A DNA stretch of 62,308 nt, from assembly GCA_031283185.1 (NCBI GenBank), contig JAITCH010000010.1:127237-189544 (forward strand). Direction: 5' to 3'. Source of the DNA: Rickettsiales bacterium (GTDB taxonomy: Bacteria > Pseudomonadota > Alphaproteobacteria > Rs-D84). The position numbers were made by a program, and so were the translations under genes. The notes beneath the pieces are model-generated. The model was not told the origin of the DNA. It ran no database searches and was given only the letters and a program-made list of their open reading frames with translations. Positions 44,647-52,136 of the stretch are shown here, piece by piece (position 1 is the stretch's first letter; each line of letters begins with the position of its first letter).

Positions 44647-45681
44647 ATGCCAAAAGTATCAATCATCATTCCAAATTATAATAACGCAAGATACTTGCCG
44701 GATTGTTTGGCCTCAGTCTTGGCACAAACATTGCGGGATATCGAGGTCCTGGTTGTTGACGATTGCAGCACGGATAACAGCATAAATGTCCTGGAATCCT
44801 TTGCCGCAACCGACAACAGAATTCGCATAATCAAGATGCCCCAAAATGGGGGTGTCGGACGCGCCCGGAATGCGGGATTGGATGCCGCAATCGGCGACTT
44901 CATTATGTTTCTGGACAGCGATGATTGTCTTTACTCAAACGCGGCGGAATCCCTACTCTCTGCGGCGGAATCCAATGGCGCGGATTTGGCTGTTGGTCGG
45001 TATAGTTTTGTGGACGATGATTTTACTTGGAATGCGTCTGTGGCGAACGGGTCGGTTGGCGGGCACGCGTTTGAAGTCAGCCGGGACATAACAAAGTTCG
45101 TGCGGATTATAGACTTTGGCGTTGCGCCGGTGGTGTGCTGGGGCAAGTTGTTTCGGCGGCGCATTTTGGGCGATATGCGCTTTAATGATATTTATCCGAA
45201 CGAAGATGTAGATTTTATGATGCGGTCATATTCCAAATTCATCGGCAAGACCTGCGTTATGGTAGAGATGCCCGCGGTTTTTTATAGGCGAAGTGCTAGT
45301 TCCATAATAAAGGACGGCATAAATCCGCGTTTTGTAGAAGGCTGGCGTCAAGCCATCCTGTCGGCGCATAAATATCTGGTTGGGGCGACTCCTCCGTTGT
45401 TGGGCGGCGGGACTAATCCCAGCCCGGATGATTTCATTCTTTACCGGGCTTTTTTCGGCAGATATTGTTTTATAATGTTGCAAAGTATGATGATTGATCC
45501 GCTGCATAATATAGATGATTGTCTGAACAAGGCGATTCGGGATATATGGATGGCTGGGGTGTTTGTGGTGGCTGGTATTGATGGTCGGGCGCGATTTGGG
45601 TTAAAGTTGTATGTCAGCGGCCTGCGCTGGCTGTCCCGCAAATTCCTGATATATAACCTGCCGGCGATTGGGAAATTGTAA
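44647..45681 (+). CDS. Family 2 glycosyltransferase (paralogue of the preceding gene)
   Basis: 344 residues: VSIIIPNYNNARYLPDCLASVLAQTLRDIEVLVVDDCSTDNS, GVGRARNAGLDAAIGDFIMFLDSDD and YPNEDVDFMMRSY. The first 100 residues are nearly collinear with the upstream gene, so the pair arose by duplication. A stretch near residues 248-262 (ATPPLLGGGTNPSPDD) is Gly/Pro-rich and absent from the paralogue; it may be an old repeat insertion, although the DNA no longer matches a family. A promoter for the next gene starts 14 nt after its stop. Confidence 0.9.
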   Translation: MPKVSIIIPNYNNARYLPDCLASVLAQTLRDIEVLVVDDCSTDNSINVLESFAATDNRIRIIKMPQNGGVGRARNAGLDAAIGDFIMFLDSDDCLYSNAAESLLSAAESNGADLAVGRYSFVDDDFTWNASVANGSVGGHAFEVSRDITKFVRIIDFGVAPVVCWGKLFRRRILGDMRFNDIYPNEDVDFMMRSYSKFIGKTCVMVEMPAVFYRRSASSIIKDGINPRFVEGWRQAILSAHKYLVGATPPLLGGGTNPSPDDFILYRAFFGRYCFIMLQSMMIDPLHNIDDCLNKAIRDIWMAGVFVVAGIDGRARFGLKLYVSGLRWLSRKFLIYNLPAIGKL

Positions 45682-45694
45682 ATAAAAAAAGCAG

Positions 45695-45723
45695 TTGCAA
45701 AGGCGCATAAAATCCGCTATTAT
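45695..45723 (+). promoter_or_regulatory. Promoter giving a leaderless M23-peptidase mRNA
   Basis: TTGCAA (45695-45700), 17-nt spacer, TATTAT (45718-45723), 7 nt to the ATG at 45731. Confidence 0.6.
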
Positions 45724-45730
45724 CCACCCT

Positions 45731-47017
45731 ATGATTAGATTAAAGAAACATTCTTCAATTTGGGGGCTGATGGCTTCGCCTTTTGTCTGGACTTGGCACA
45801 TTATTTCGGTAATTTGGCCTGATCGGACTGCGACCTTTGTGGCGCACGGCGATGTAAGTTATTCGCACCAGTCTACTTTCTCCCGATTCGTCCGCGCATC
45901 GGTCAAGGGCGCGCTGCTAGTTTGGGCGTTATGGGCGACTTATGTTCATGTGTATCACCGCCCTCTTCTGCAACAAAGAACGGCAGAGTTAGAGCATTCG
46001 CGTAGGCAGATCGCGCAGCAGTTCAGCGACTTGGCGACATATCATCGGCAGTTCACGGCATTGCATAAACAGATGAGTGTTATTGACGATCAGATATTGA
46101 ATACCAAGAAAGTGAATGCGACCGTTTCGGATGAATTGATGCGGAATCGGTTAACATTGTGGGCGCAGTTGGACTTTTTGCAAACCAAGTTGGACGGGAT
46201 TTATAAAGAAGGTAATTATACGCCCGAAACATTTCGCCTGTCGGATATGATGGTTATGCGGCAACTGACCGAGGAAGAGAATCGGCAGTTAAAGCAGCGG
46301 AATACGGATTTAGAAACGGCGATGATTGCGATTGCGGATGCCGAATCGCAACTGCTGAGCCGGATTGATAAATTGGCATCGCGTGAGATTGACGGCTTGG
46401 AAACATATATGCGGAAGATCAGCGGCAGTTTGACCAGTTTGGGATTAAGCAATCTTGCGCTGGCTGACCGGGCAAAGTCTTCTGATGTTGCTCAGTTGGG
46501 CGGAAAACTTAGCCGCATTGAATTTGCATATCCGGATAAAATTAATCCAAAGTATAAAGAATTGGCGAACAAGGTAGATTTGTGGCAGGGTTTGGATCGG
46601 TTGCGGACGATGTTGCCGGTGGGTAATCCTGTTAAGAATCCGTATATTACATCAAAGTTTGGCGATCGCATGGATCCGTTTGGCGGCCAGCCGAGCATTC
46701 ATAGGGGCATAGACTTTGCGGGTCAGATTGGGACGCCGTTGTATGCTGTTTCGCATGGGCGTGTTACCCAGGCGGGCGAGCGGTATGGCTATGGCAAGTC
46801 GGTGGAAATTGATCACGGATTGGGCTTTACTACGCTTTACGCGCATCTGTCGGATGTTCGGGTCAAGGTTGGCGAATATGTAGAGACCAAGGATGTTATT
46901 GGCTTGGCCGGGTCTAGTGGCCGTTCTACGGGACCTCATTTACATTATGAAGTTCGGTATCGCGGCGCGCCGTTCAACCCTTATACATTTGTAGACGGGC
47001 GCAAGATAGAATATTAA
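45731..47017 (+). CDS. Membrane-anchored M23 peptidoglycan endopeptidase (LmdC-like)
   Basis: 428 residues: cytoplasmic N-terminus, one transmembrane helix near 55-75 (GALLVWALWATYVHVYH), a long periplasmic coiled-coil (about 80-250) and a complete M23 domain with HRGID (His324, Asp328), YAHLS and HLHYE (His403, His405). It should cut peptidoglycan cross-links. A bactofilin gene follows directly, the pairing known for bactofilin-guided cell-shape hydrolases (for example LmdC with BacA). The start at 45731 is set by a promoter predicting a leaderless message; upstream frame lies in the promoter. Confidence 0.88.
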   Translation: MIRLKKHSSIWGLMASPFVWTWHIISVIWPDRTATFVAHGDVSYSHQSTFSRFVRASVKGALLVWALWATYVHVYHRPLLQQRTAELEHSRRQIAQQFSDLATYHRQFTALHKQMSVIDDQILNTKKVNATVSDELMRNRLTLWAQLDFLQTKLDGIYKEGNYTPETFRLSDMMVMRQLTEEENRQLKQRNTDLETAMIAIADAESQLLSRIDKLASREIDGLETYMRKISGSLTSLGLSNLALADRAKSSDVAQLGGKLSRIEFAYPDKINPKYKELANKVDLWQGLDRLRTMLPVGNPVKNPYITSKFGDRMDPFGGQPSIHRGIDFAGQIGTPLYAVSHGRVTQAGERYGYGKSVEIDHGLGFTTLYAHLSDVRVKVGEYVETKDVIGLAGSSGRSTGPHLHYEVRYRGAPFNPYTFVDGRKIEY

Positions 47018-47018
47018 T

Positions 47019-47083
47019 AATTCCCCGCCAATGGTGGCGGGGTGTCGCGCCGTAGCGAAGCGTAGGCGGACGGGGTGGTTAGA
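47019..47083 (+). repeat. Family A repeat (long centre) between M23 peptidase and bactofilin
   Basis: Nearly identical to the copy at 44565; ends 15 nt before the bactofilin start. Confidence 0.9.
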
Positions 47084-47098
47084 AAAAAGGAAGCAAAA

Positions 47099-47455
47099 AT
47101 GATAAAATGGCTATCTGATAAATTTGGCAAAAAGGAAAAGTCCACACCGACTGTTATTGGTGCTGGTGCGGAGTTTGTCGGGGATATAAATACGGATCAT
47201 ACGGTTCATATCCAGGGGACATTCGAGGGGCGCATTACGGCTGATGCTGTGGTTATTGGCAAGTTGGGCAGTGTCCGCGGCAAGGTTAATGCGAATCAAG
47301 TGTATATATATGGGAATATGAACGGGACTACTCAGACTGACGAAGCACATATATTTGACGGGGCTGTGGTTATGGGCGACTTGCATTATCATCGGTTGAA
47401 CATAGCGAATAACGAAGGCATAGAGTGCCGCCTAGTCCGAACCAAAAATAAATAA
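47099..47455 (+). CDS. Bactofilin
   Basis: 118 residues with the short basic N-terminus (MIKWLSDKFGKKEKS) and the single right-handed beta-helix domain (TVIGAGAEFVGDINTDHTVHIQGTFEGRITADAVVIGKLGSVRGKVNANQVYIYGNMNG). Bactofilins polymerise without nucleotide and position cell-wall enzymes; the adjacent M23 peptidase is the likely client. AAAAAGGAAG precedes the ATG; the frame continues upstream into the repeat without homology. Confidence 0.92.
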   Translation: MIKWLSDKFGKKEKSTPTVIGAGAEFVGDINTDHTVHIQGTFEGRITADAVVIGKLGSVRGKVNANQVYIYGNMNGTTQTDEAHIFDGAVVMGDLHYHRLNIANNEGIECRLVRTKNK

Positions 47456-47473
47456 GTTTCTATCCAAATAATT

Positions 47474-47525
47474 TTCCCGCCCCCGGAATCGGGGGCGGGT
47501 GTCGCCTAAGGCGACGGGTGGGGGC
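47474..47525 (+). repeat. Family E' repeat
   Basis: CCCGCCCCCGGAATCGGGGGC, a GTCGCCTAAGGCGAC hairpin and GGGTGGGGGCAATT. Confidence 0.8.
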
Positions 47526-47548
47526 AATTAATAACAAGGGATAAGCCG

Positions 47549-47998
47549 ATGACGAACTCTTCCATCTCCAAAATCTATATTGCATCTGACCATCGCGGGG
47601 TGGGGTTAAAGTTATTTCTGAAAGACATGTTGGTTTCGGACGGCTATGATGTGGATGATTTAGGATCGCATAATCCCGAAGAGATGATAGATTTTCCGCT
47701 TGTTGCGACCTGGTTGGCGGACAGGATGGCGTGCGACCCGGAATCAAGGGGCATTTTGATATGCGGCCACGGCGCGGGCGTCCAGATTGCGGCGAATAGG
47801 TTTAGGCATTTAAGGGCGTCTAGGGCGAGCAATCCGACAGAGGCGCGGATGGATCGGTTTCACGATGATATAAATGTGCTGGCATTATCTGCGAATGATA
47901 TTGATACAGATGTGGCGTTGTTGGTGTCGAAAGAGTTTTTAGAGGCACCATTTGACGCAATCCCCCGCCGCATCAAACGCCTTGAAATGATTAGTTAA
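47549..47998 (+). CDS. rpiB: Ribose-5-phosphate isomerase B-like protein
   Basis: 149 residues with the RpiB/LacAB fold: IYIASDHRGVGLKLFLKDML, DDLGSH, ILICGHGAGVQIAANRF and the RASRASNPTEARMDRFHDDINVLALSA segment. It keeps the catalytic Cys (CGHG), but Thr of the usual CGTG is His. RpiB interconverts ribose- and ribulose-5-phosphate. Lack of an rpiA in the window does not bear on its role. Preceded by a repeat and AAGGGATAAGC. Confidence 0.85.
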   Translation: MTNSSISKIYIASDHRGVGLKLFLKDMLVSDGYDVDDLGSHNPEEMIDFPLVATWLADRMACDPESRGILICGHGAGVQIAANRFRHLRASRASNPTEARMDRFHDDINVLALSANDIDTDVALLVSKEFLEAPFDAIPRRIKRLEMIS

Positions 47999-48026
47999 AA
48001 ATAAAAAATTCCCCTCCACACACTCC

Positions 48027-48060
48027 GTCATCCCCGCGAAGGCGGGGATCTCAAATTGTA
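48027..48060 (+). repeat. Family C repeat
   Basis: Full copy, 29 nt after rpiB, directly following a remnant TTCCCCTCC left end. Confidence 0.9.
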
Positions 48061-48128
48061 AAAAATCCCGCACCAGCGGGTAATAAAGTGCAAAAAATCC
48101 AAGTATAATCGCACCAATAATATCGTGC

Positions 48129-48284
48129 AAACTCCATTAGGTCTGTCGCAACGGCGCGACAGGCCGCCCAATACCAAGGAAACCCGACCGCCCGTCTAGG
48201 CTGGCTGCCTGCGGTGTGTCGGGTTTCCGAAGTGTAGTGGGTGGAAATGTCGCGGCGGGATGAAAAACAGACCTTATGGGGTTT
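48129..48284. ncRNA. C4-antisense-RNA-like structured element, copy 3
   Basis: 156 bp. Outer stem AAACTCCATTAGGTCTGT with ACAGACCTTATGGGGTTT; inner stem GGAAACCCGACCGCCCG...GTGTCGGGTTTCC. Differences from copy 2 in the outer stem are compensated on the other strand. The element ends 4 nt from the rodZ stop codon. Confidence 0.55.
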
Positions 48285-48288
48285 GTCC

Positions 48289-49194
48289 TTACTCGTCAGG
48301 ATTTGCGACGACTGGCTTGCGTGCGCGTTGCGATACGCCCTCTTCGGTCAGCGGCACATTGGTCGCGCGCGTGTGCATCGCGCCGAGTTTCGGTGCGGGC
48401 TTGCCGTTTATGTATATGTCCAATCCGCCAGCATTGCCGACCGTTGCGCGCGCGCCGGGCTTGTTGGTGGGCGCATAATAGACATCACCGGGCATAAGGA
48501 CGCGCGAGAACAGGATGACTTCGCCGCGGTCGACTTTCAGCCAAGTTTCGGATGACGCTTGCATTGCGATGGTGGAAGTATCTTTATTTTCGGTTCCGTA
48601 TTCGAATTTCACTGGCAATGCGAAAGCGATTTTATTTTCGTTAGCGGCGAGCGGCGATATTTCTTCGCCATTTGATTCGCTGTCTAGGTCTGCGATTATA
48701 TACGCGCCTCCGGCGACAGCGAGGATTGCGCTGATGATTGCGGCGAACAGCATAATTCTGCGTCCTGTGCGGCCGTGTTCAAATTGTGAATTGCTGACAT
48801 TTTGCGCGGCGGATGATTCGCCGGACGGGGTATAAAGCGGAGTTAATGAAGAATCTGCGTCGATGCCCGCATCTGCGCCTGTGGCTGCATTGGCATTTTC
48901 TGCGCCCTCTGCCAGTTCTGGATCTGTGGCGATTGGGGTGATGCCGAGTTCTTCTTTTAATTTTTTAGATATTTCGACTGGGTCAAGACCAAGTTCAGTT
49001 GCATAGTTGCGTGCGAATCCCAGGATGTAGACATTTTCTTGCAGCAGCGCATAGTTGCCAGTTTCGAGTGCTTCCAGAAAGTCTTCACGGATGCAGAGTT
49101 TTTTTGCGATGACTGGAAGTTCGCGGGATTTCCGGCTGTTCGTGCGCGCTGCGTAAAGCATTTCTGCTGCTGTCATATTAGATTTATTGTTCAT
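48289..49194 (-). CDS. rodZ: RodZ-like cytoskeletal HTH membrane protein
   Basis: 301 residues. N-terminal HTH_25 domain (about 8-90, AEMLYAARTNSRKSRELPVIAKKLCIREDFLEALETGNY) in the form RodZ uses to bind MreB, an acidic/Ala-rich linker, one transmembrane helix near 148-168 (IMLFAAIISAILAVAGGAYII) and a periplasmic DUF4115-like domain (SSETWLKVDRGEVILFSRVLMPGDVYYAP). It links MreB to the wall-synthesis machinery. With the M23 peptidase and bactofilin it makes a cell-shape neighbourhood. The 3' end abuts a C4-like element. Confidence 0.85.
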   Translation of the reverse strand: MNNKSNMTAAEMLYAARTNSRKSRELPVIAKKLCIREDFLEALETGNYALLQENVYILGFARNYATELGLDPVEISKKLKEELGITPIATDPELAEGAENANAATGADAGIDADSSLTPLYTPSGESSAAQNVSNSQFEHGRTGRRIMLFAAIISAILAVAGGAYIIADLDSESNGEEISPLAANENKIAFALPVKFEYGTENKDTSTIAMQASSETWLKVDRGEVILFSRVLMPGDVYYAPTNKPGARATVGNAGGLDIYINGKPAPKLGAMHTRATNVPLTEEGVSQRARKPVVANPDE

Positions 49195-49286
49195 TTTAAG
49201 GCCTTTGTCTTTTATTTCCTATTGGTCTAGAATCTTGTCGCATTGTCAAATTCTATATGTTAGTAATTTTTTTTGCAAGGGTTAAA

Positions 49287-49315
49287 TTGATTTACCCCTT
49301 AAATTTTGATATAAT
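49287..49315 (+). promoter_or_regulatory. Promoter upstream of the Cys-rich secreted protein
   Basis: TTGATT (49287-49292), 17-nt spacer ending in TGA, then TATAAT (49310-49315). The transcript would begin just before a family B repeat that occupies the whole 5' leader. Confidence 0.65.
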
Positions 49316-49327
49316 GTTGCAAATAAA

Positions 49328-49377
49328 GTCCCCTTCGCAGGCGAAGGGGTGGCTGCGAAGCAGACGGGGTAGTGGTA
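49328..49377 (+). repeat. Family B repeat forming a 5' leader
   Basis: Complete copy between the promoter (-10 at 49310) and the ATG at 49381. Its hairpins would be in the transcript, with the right end GGGGTAGTGGTAAAA as the only bases before the start codon. Confidence 0.88.
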
Positions 49378-49380
49378 AAA

Positions 49381-50067
49381 ATGAAACTTTTTGATATTCT
49401 TTTTCGCGCGGTTATGGTTTTTGCAGCCCTGCTCGCTATTTTGCCAATGGGGCGCGGGGCGGCGGCGTATTCTTTAACTTTCCCTGCGGGGGCGTATGCC
49501 AAACCTTTGCAGTTAGAAACGGAGTTGAACGCGGTTTTGTTGGTCAAGAAAAGTTTGCGGACGGCTGCGGCGAAATTCAATAATCTTTTTAATTTCGGAT
49601 ATAATTCCCAACCGGGATATATGGGCGGGGATCGGTGGTTGCCCTTGGCACAGGATATGACCGAGGGTGATACGCTGTATAGTCATAATATGATAATGCT
49701 TGGTGCGTGTAGTTTGTATTATCGTGCGATGTCCAGTTATGATCCCAAGAATCCTGGCGAGAATGGCACAATTGCGGCGCACTTAAAGTATCTGAATGAT
49801 CGGAAACAGGACGCAAGGAGATGGGCTGGCAGTATGTTTGGCGGGACATTACCGAATATGGGTTATGCGGCGTATGTGAATATGTTTGCTGGGTCAGAGT
49901 GTTGTCGTGCCGGACAATATAATTATGCGAATTATGGATTTGATATAGGTTATTGCACGACTTGCGAGCCTGGGTTTTATTGCTTGGGCGGGTCTAATCG
50001 GTTCCAGTGTCCTGCGGAAACTCCGAATTCCCCACCTGGCAGTTATTCCGTGGACGAATGCTATTGA
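49381..50067 (+). CDS. Secreted protein with EGF/ephrin-receptor-like Cys-rich C-terminus
   Basis: 228 residues from the ATG at 49381: signal peptide (FRAVMVFAALLAILPMGRGAAA), a ~150-residue domain rich in Tyr/Asn/Gly, and a C-terminal Cys-rich module (ECCRAGQYNYANYGFDIGYCTTCEPGFYCLGGSNRFQCPAETPNSPPGSYSVDEC). The CxxCxPGxYC spacing resembles GCC2/GCC3 (ephrin-receptor-like) repeats best known from eukaryotic surface proteins and from some gut bacteria. Function unknown; a surface or adhesion role is an inference. Its leader is a family B repeat. Confidence 0.68.
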   Translation: MKLFDILFRAVMVFAALLAILPMGRGAAAYSLTFPAGAYAKPLQLETELNAVLLVKKSLRTAAAKFNNLFNFGYNSQPGYMGGDRWLPLAQDMTEGDTLYSHNMIMLGACSLYYRAMSSYDPKNPGENGTIAAHLKYLNDRKQDARRWAGSMFGGTLPNMGYAAYVNMFAGSECCRAGQYNYANYGFDIGYCTTCEPGFYCLGGSNRFQCPAETPNSPPGSYSVDECY

Positions 50068-50131
50068 TTAAAAAATGCAGGGGCGGAATATCTTCCGCCC
50101 TTTTAATTCCTCTCCATTGTCGTGCACAAAA

Positions 50132-50288
50132 GTCCCCTTCGCTGGCGAAGGGGTGCCCCGTAGGGGCGGGGTAGTGGTCAATAAGTCATCCCCCGACTTG
50201 ATCGGGGGATCTCGGCAAATAAAAATTCCCCGCCAATGGTGGCAGGGTGTCGCGCCGTAGCGAAGCGTAGGCGGACGGGGTGGTTAGA
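50132..50288 (+). repeat. Three adjacent repeats: families B, F and A
   Basis: Family B at 50132-50178, family F (GTCATCCCCCGACTTGATCG...) at 50185-50215, family A with long centre at 50224-50288. Together they fill the gap between two convergent genes. Confidence 0.85.
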
Positions 50289-50300
50289 CCCCTTTTCTAC

Positions 50301-51599
50301 CTACCCCTTTACCTTCTCAATCGCCTCTTCCAGCGACAAATTCACCTGTTCCCCTGTCCCCATATCCTTGACCGCCAAAACGCCCTTGGCAACCTCGTCC
50401 TCGCCGATGATTATGGCGAACTTTGCCCGTATTTTATCAGCATATTCCATCTGATTCTTGAATTTTTTGCCAGAATCCAAGAAAACGGATGCCACAACCC
50501 CATTTCCGCGCATTTTTTCAGCAATTTTAAGGGCATTTGCCATTTGCGCCGTTCCCATAGGCAAAACGACAATATCCGCTTGTGCGGCGTATTTTGACGG
50601 GTCTATGCGCCCAGATTCCAGTGCTGTTATGATTGCGCGGGTTGCGCCTATGCCCGCGCCACTGCCGATTATGCGGGTTTTAGAGAATTTTCCGACCAAG
50701 TTTCCATATCTTCCGCCCCCGCCGATTGCCCCCAGTTCCGGGTAAGTTATTGATTCAGGCTCATAAACAAGGCCGTCATAGTATCCCAGCCCCCGCATAG
50801 TGGCCATATTCAACCGGGCATTTTTAACCCCCATTTCCGCCAATAACGCCATAAATTCCTTGATTTCGTTAATAGGGGCAGTCATTCCCGCGAAGGCGGG
50901 AATCTCAAATTGTTCAATTCCTTTCTCAAAAACCCCCATTATCACACCAACATTCTTTTCTCCGACGATTTCGCGCACGCCCTGCTCCCAATCCTTGGCA
51001 TCCATCTTCGCCTTTTTATCAATCAGCATAAAAAGCCGTGTGGTCGCACCGGCATCCAAGCCCAACGCGCCCGCCAACGCATTCCAAAAAGTGCGGCTGC
51101 CTATGTTGATGACATATTCGCCAAATACTTCGGGCAAGGAATCATATACCCGCGCCAGGGTCGCAACGACCTCCGCATCTGCGGAAAGCGGCAACGCATC
51201 CTGTCCCAAAATATCCAGGTCAAGTTGATAAAATTCACGATACCGACCTTTCTGTGGCCGCTCGCCGCGATAACGCTTGGAAAACTGCGTTAAACGGCAG
51301 GGAAAGTCCAGGTCAGACAGGTTCTTTGCGACATAGCGTGCCAGCCCGACCGTCCCGTCATAGCGAAGTCCCATTTTCGTATCGCCCTTTTGGAACAGAT
51401 ACATTTCGGTTTTAACATCTTCCCAGTCGGCCTCATCGGTCAGGACTTCGGCGCGTTCAATTGCGGGCAGATCTATGTATTGGAATCCGGCAAGGCGCGC
51501 CACGGCCTGCATTTTTGCAACGCATTGGTCAAAGAAACGTTGTTCTGCGGGCAGCAGTTCCACGAATCCCGATAAAGGTTTAGTTGGTTTCAGATTCAT
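50301..51599 (-). CDS. hisS: Histidyl-tRNA synthetase
   Basis: 432 residues. Class II motif 2 is RYRGERPQKGRYREFYQLDLDILG; the HisA-type loop is RGLGYYDGLVYE; GAIGGGGRYGNLVGKF contains motif 3 neighbours; a C-terminal anticodon-binding domain follows (ADIVVLPMGTAQMANALKIAEKMR). It charges tRNA-His. Residues about 229-240 (FEIPAFAGMT) are encoded by an antisense family C repeat inserted in frame between GVFEKGIEQ and INEIKEF, in the insertion domain far from the active site. Confidence 0.95.
   Translation of the reverse strand: MNLKPTKPLSGFVELLPAEQRFFDQCVAKMQAVARLAGFQYIDLPAIERAEVLTDEADWEDVKTEMYLFQKGDTKMGLRYDGTVGLARYVAKNLSDLDFPCRLTQFSKRYRGERPQKGRYREFYQLDLDILGQDALPLSADAEVVATLARVYDSLPEVFGEYVINIGSRTFWNALAGALGLDAGATTRLFMLIDKKAKMDAKDWEQGVREIVGEKNVGVIMGVFEKGIEQFEIPAFAGMTAPINEIKEFMALLAEMGVKNARLNMATMRGLGYYDGLVYEPESITYPELGAIGGGGRYGNLVGKFSKTRIIGSGAGIGATRAIITALESGRIDPSKYAAQADIVVLPMGTAQMANALKIAEKMRGNGVVASVFLDSGKKFKNQMEYADKIRAKFAIIIGEDEVAKGVLAVKDMGTGEQVNLSLEEAIEKVKG
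50881..50913 (+). repeat. Family C repeat inside hisS
   Basis: 33 bp (11 codons) with CATTCCCGC/GCGGGAAT arms: both arms carry the same base change relative to other copies, so the hairpin is preserved. Confidence 0.9.
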
Positions 51600-51616
51600 T
51601 TTTTATTCCTTTTATA

Positions 51617-51708
51617 CCCTGCCCCCTTGAGGGGCGGTCGGGGGTGGGGGTTAAAATAAAATTCCCCGCCAATGGTGGCGGGGTGGCACGAAGTGCCGGG
51701 TGGTTAGA
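51617..51708 (+). repeat. Short family E plus family A repeat
   Basis: CCCTGCCCCCTTGAGGGGCGGTCGGGGGTGGGGG (51617-51652, inner hairpin deleted) followed by family A (51659-51708) with centre GGCACGAAGTGCC. Confidence 0.82.
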
Positions 51709-51724
51709 TTTTATCCCCCGCGAT

Positions 51725-51910
51725 TTATTTAGACGGCATTTTTTTCTCTGTAAATTCGACATGCTTACGGGTTTTCGGGTCATACTTACGCATAACCATT
51801 TTACCGCGCGTTGCTTCGGATTTGGTGTTTTTCTTTTTTGTGTAATAGAATCCCGTTAGTGGATTCATCATGCGAACCCAAATAGAGGAAGATTTTTTAG
51901 ACCCTGCCAT
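51725..51910 (-). CDS. rpmG: 50S ribosomal protein bL33
   Basis: 61 residues: SIWVRMMNPLTGFYYTKKKNTKSEATRGKMVMRKYDPKTRKHVEFTEKKM is a non-zinc (Cys-less) bL33. AAAAGGTAAAATT precedes the ATG at 51910. The frame is open far upstream through a family B repeat, but no homology is present there. It is probably monocistronic. Confidence 0.95.
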   Translation of the reverse strand: MAGSKKSSSIWVRMMNPLTGFYYTKKKNTKSEATRGKMVMRKYDPKTRKHVEFTEKKMPSK

Positions 51911-51982
51911 AATTTTACCTTTTGCTTTTTCTTTGTTGAACCGCATTTTATATAACCGCGCATAAAAAGTCAAACCAAAAAA

Positions 51983-52032
51983 GTCCCCTTCGCTGGCGAA
52001 GGGGTGGACGCGAAGCGGACGGGGTAGTGGTA
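51983..52032 (+). repeat. Family B repeat
   Basis: Complete copy with GGACGCGAAGCGGAC centre, followed by a pyrimidine-rich tract (52041-52092, TCCACTTTCCACTCTGCCC-like). Confidence 0.9.
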
Positions 52033-52136
52033 ATAAAATTAAATCCACAACTCCACTTTCCACTCTGCCCTCTCCACTTTTCACTTCCCCCTGCCCCTTA
52101 AAAATGATAAAATGAATAAAATGTAGAGAGGTTCTT

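Noticed and set aside
45385-45430. Repeat insertion in the second GT2 gene (ATPPLLGGGTNPSPDD)
   Set aside because: The peptide looks repeat-like, but the DNA does not match any family closely enough; kept only as a remark in the gene entry.
51911-52084. N-terminal extension of rpmG
   Set aside because: It reads through a family B repeat and A/T-rich leader; bL33 homology and a ribosome-binding site begin at 51910.
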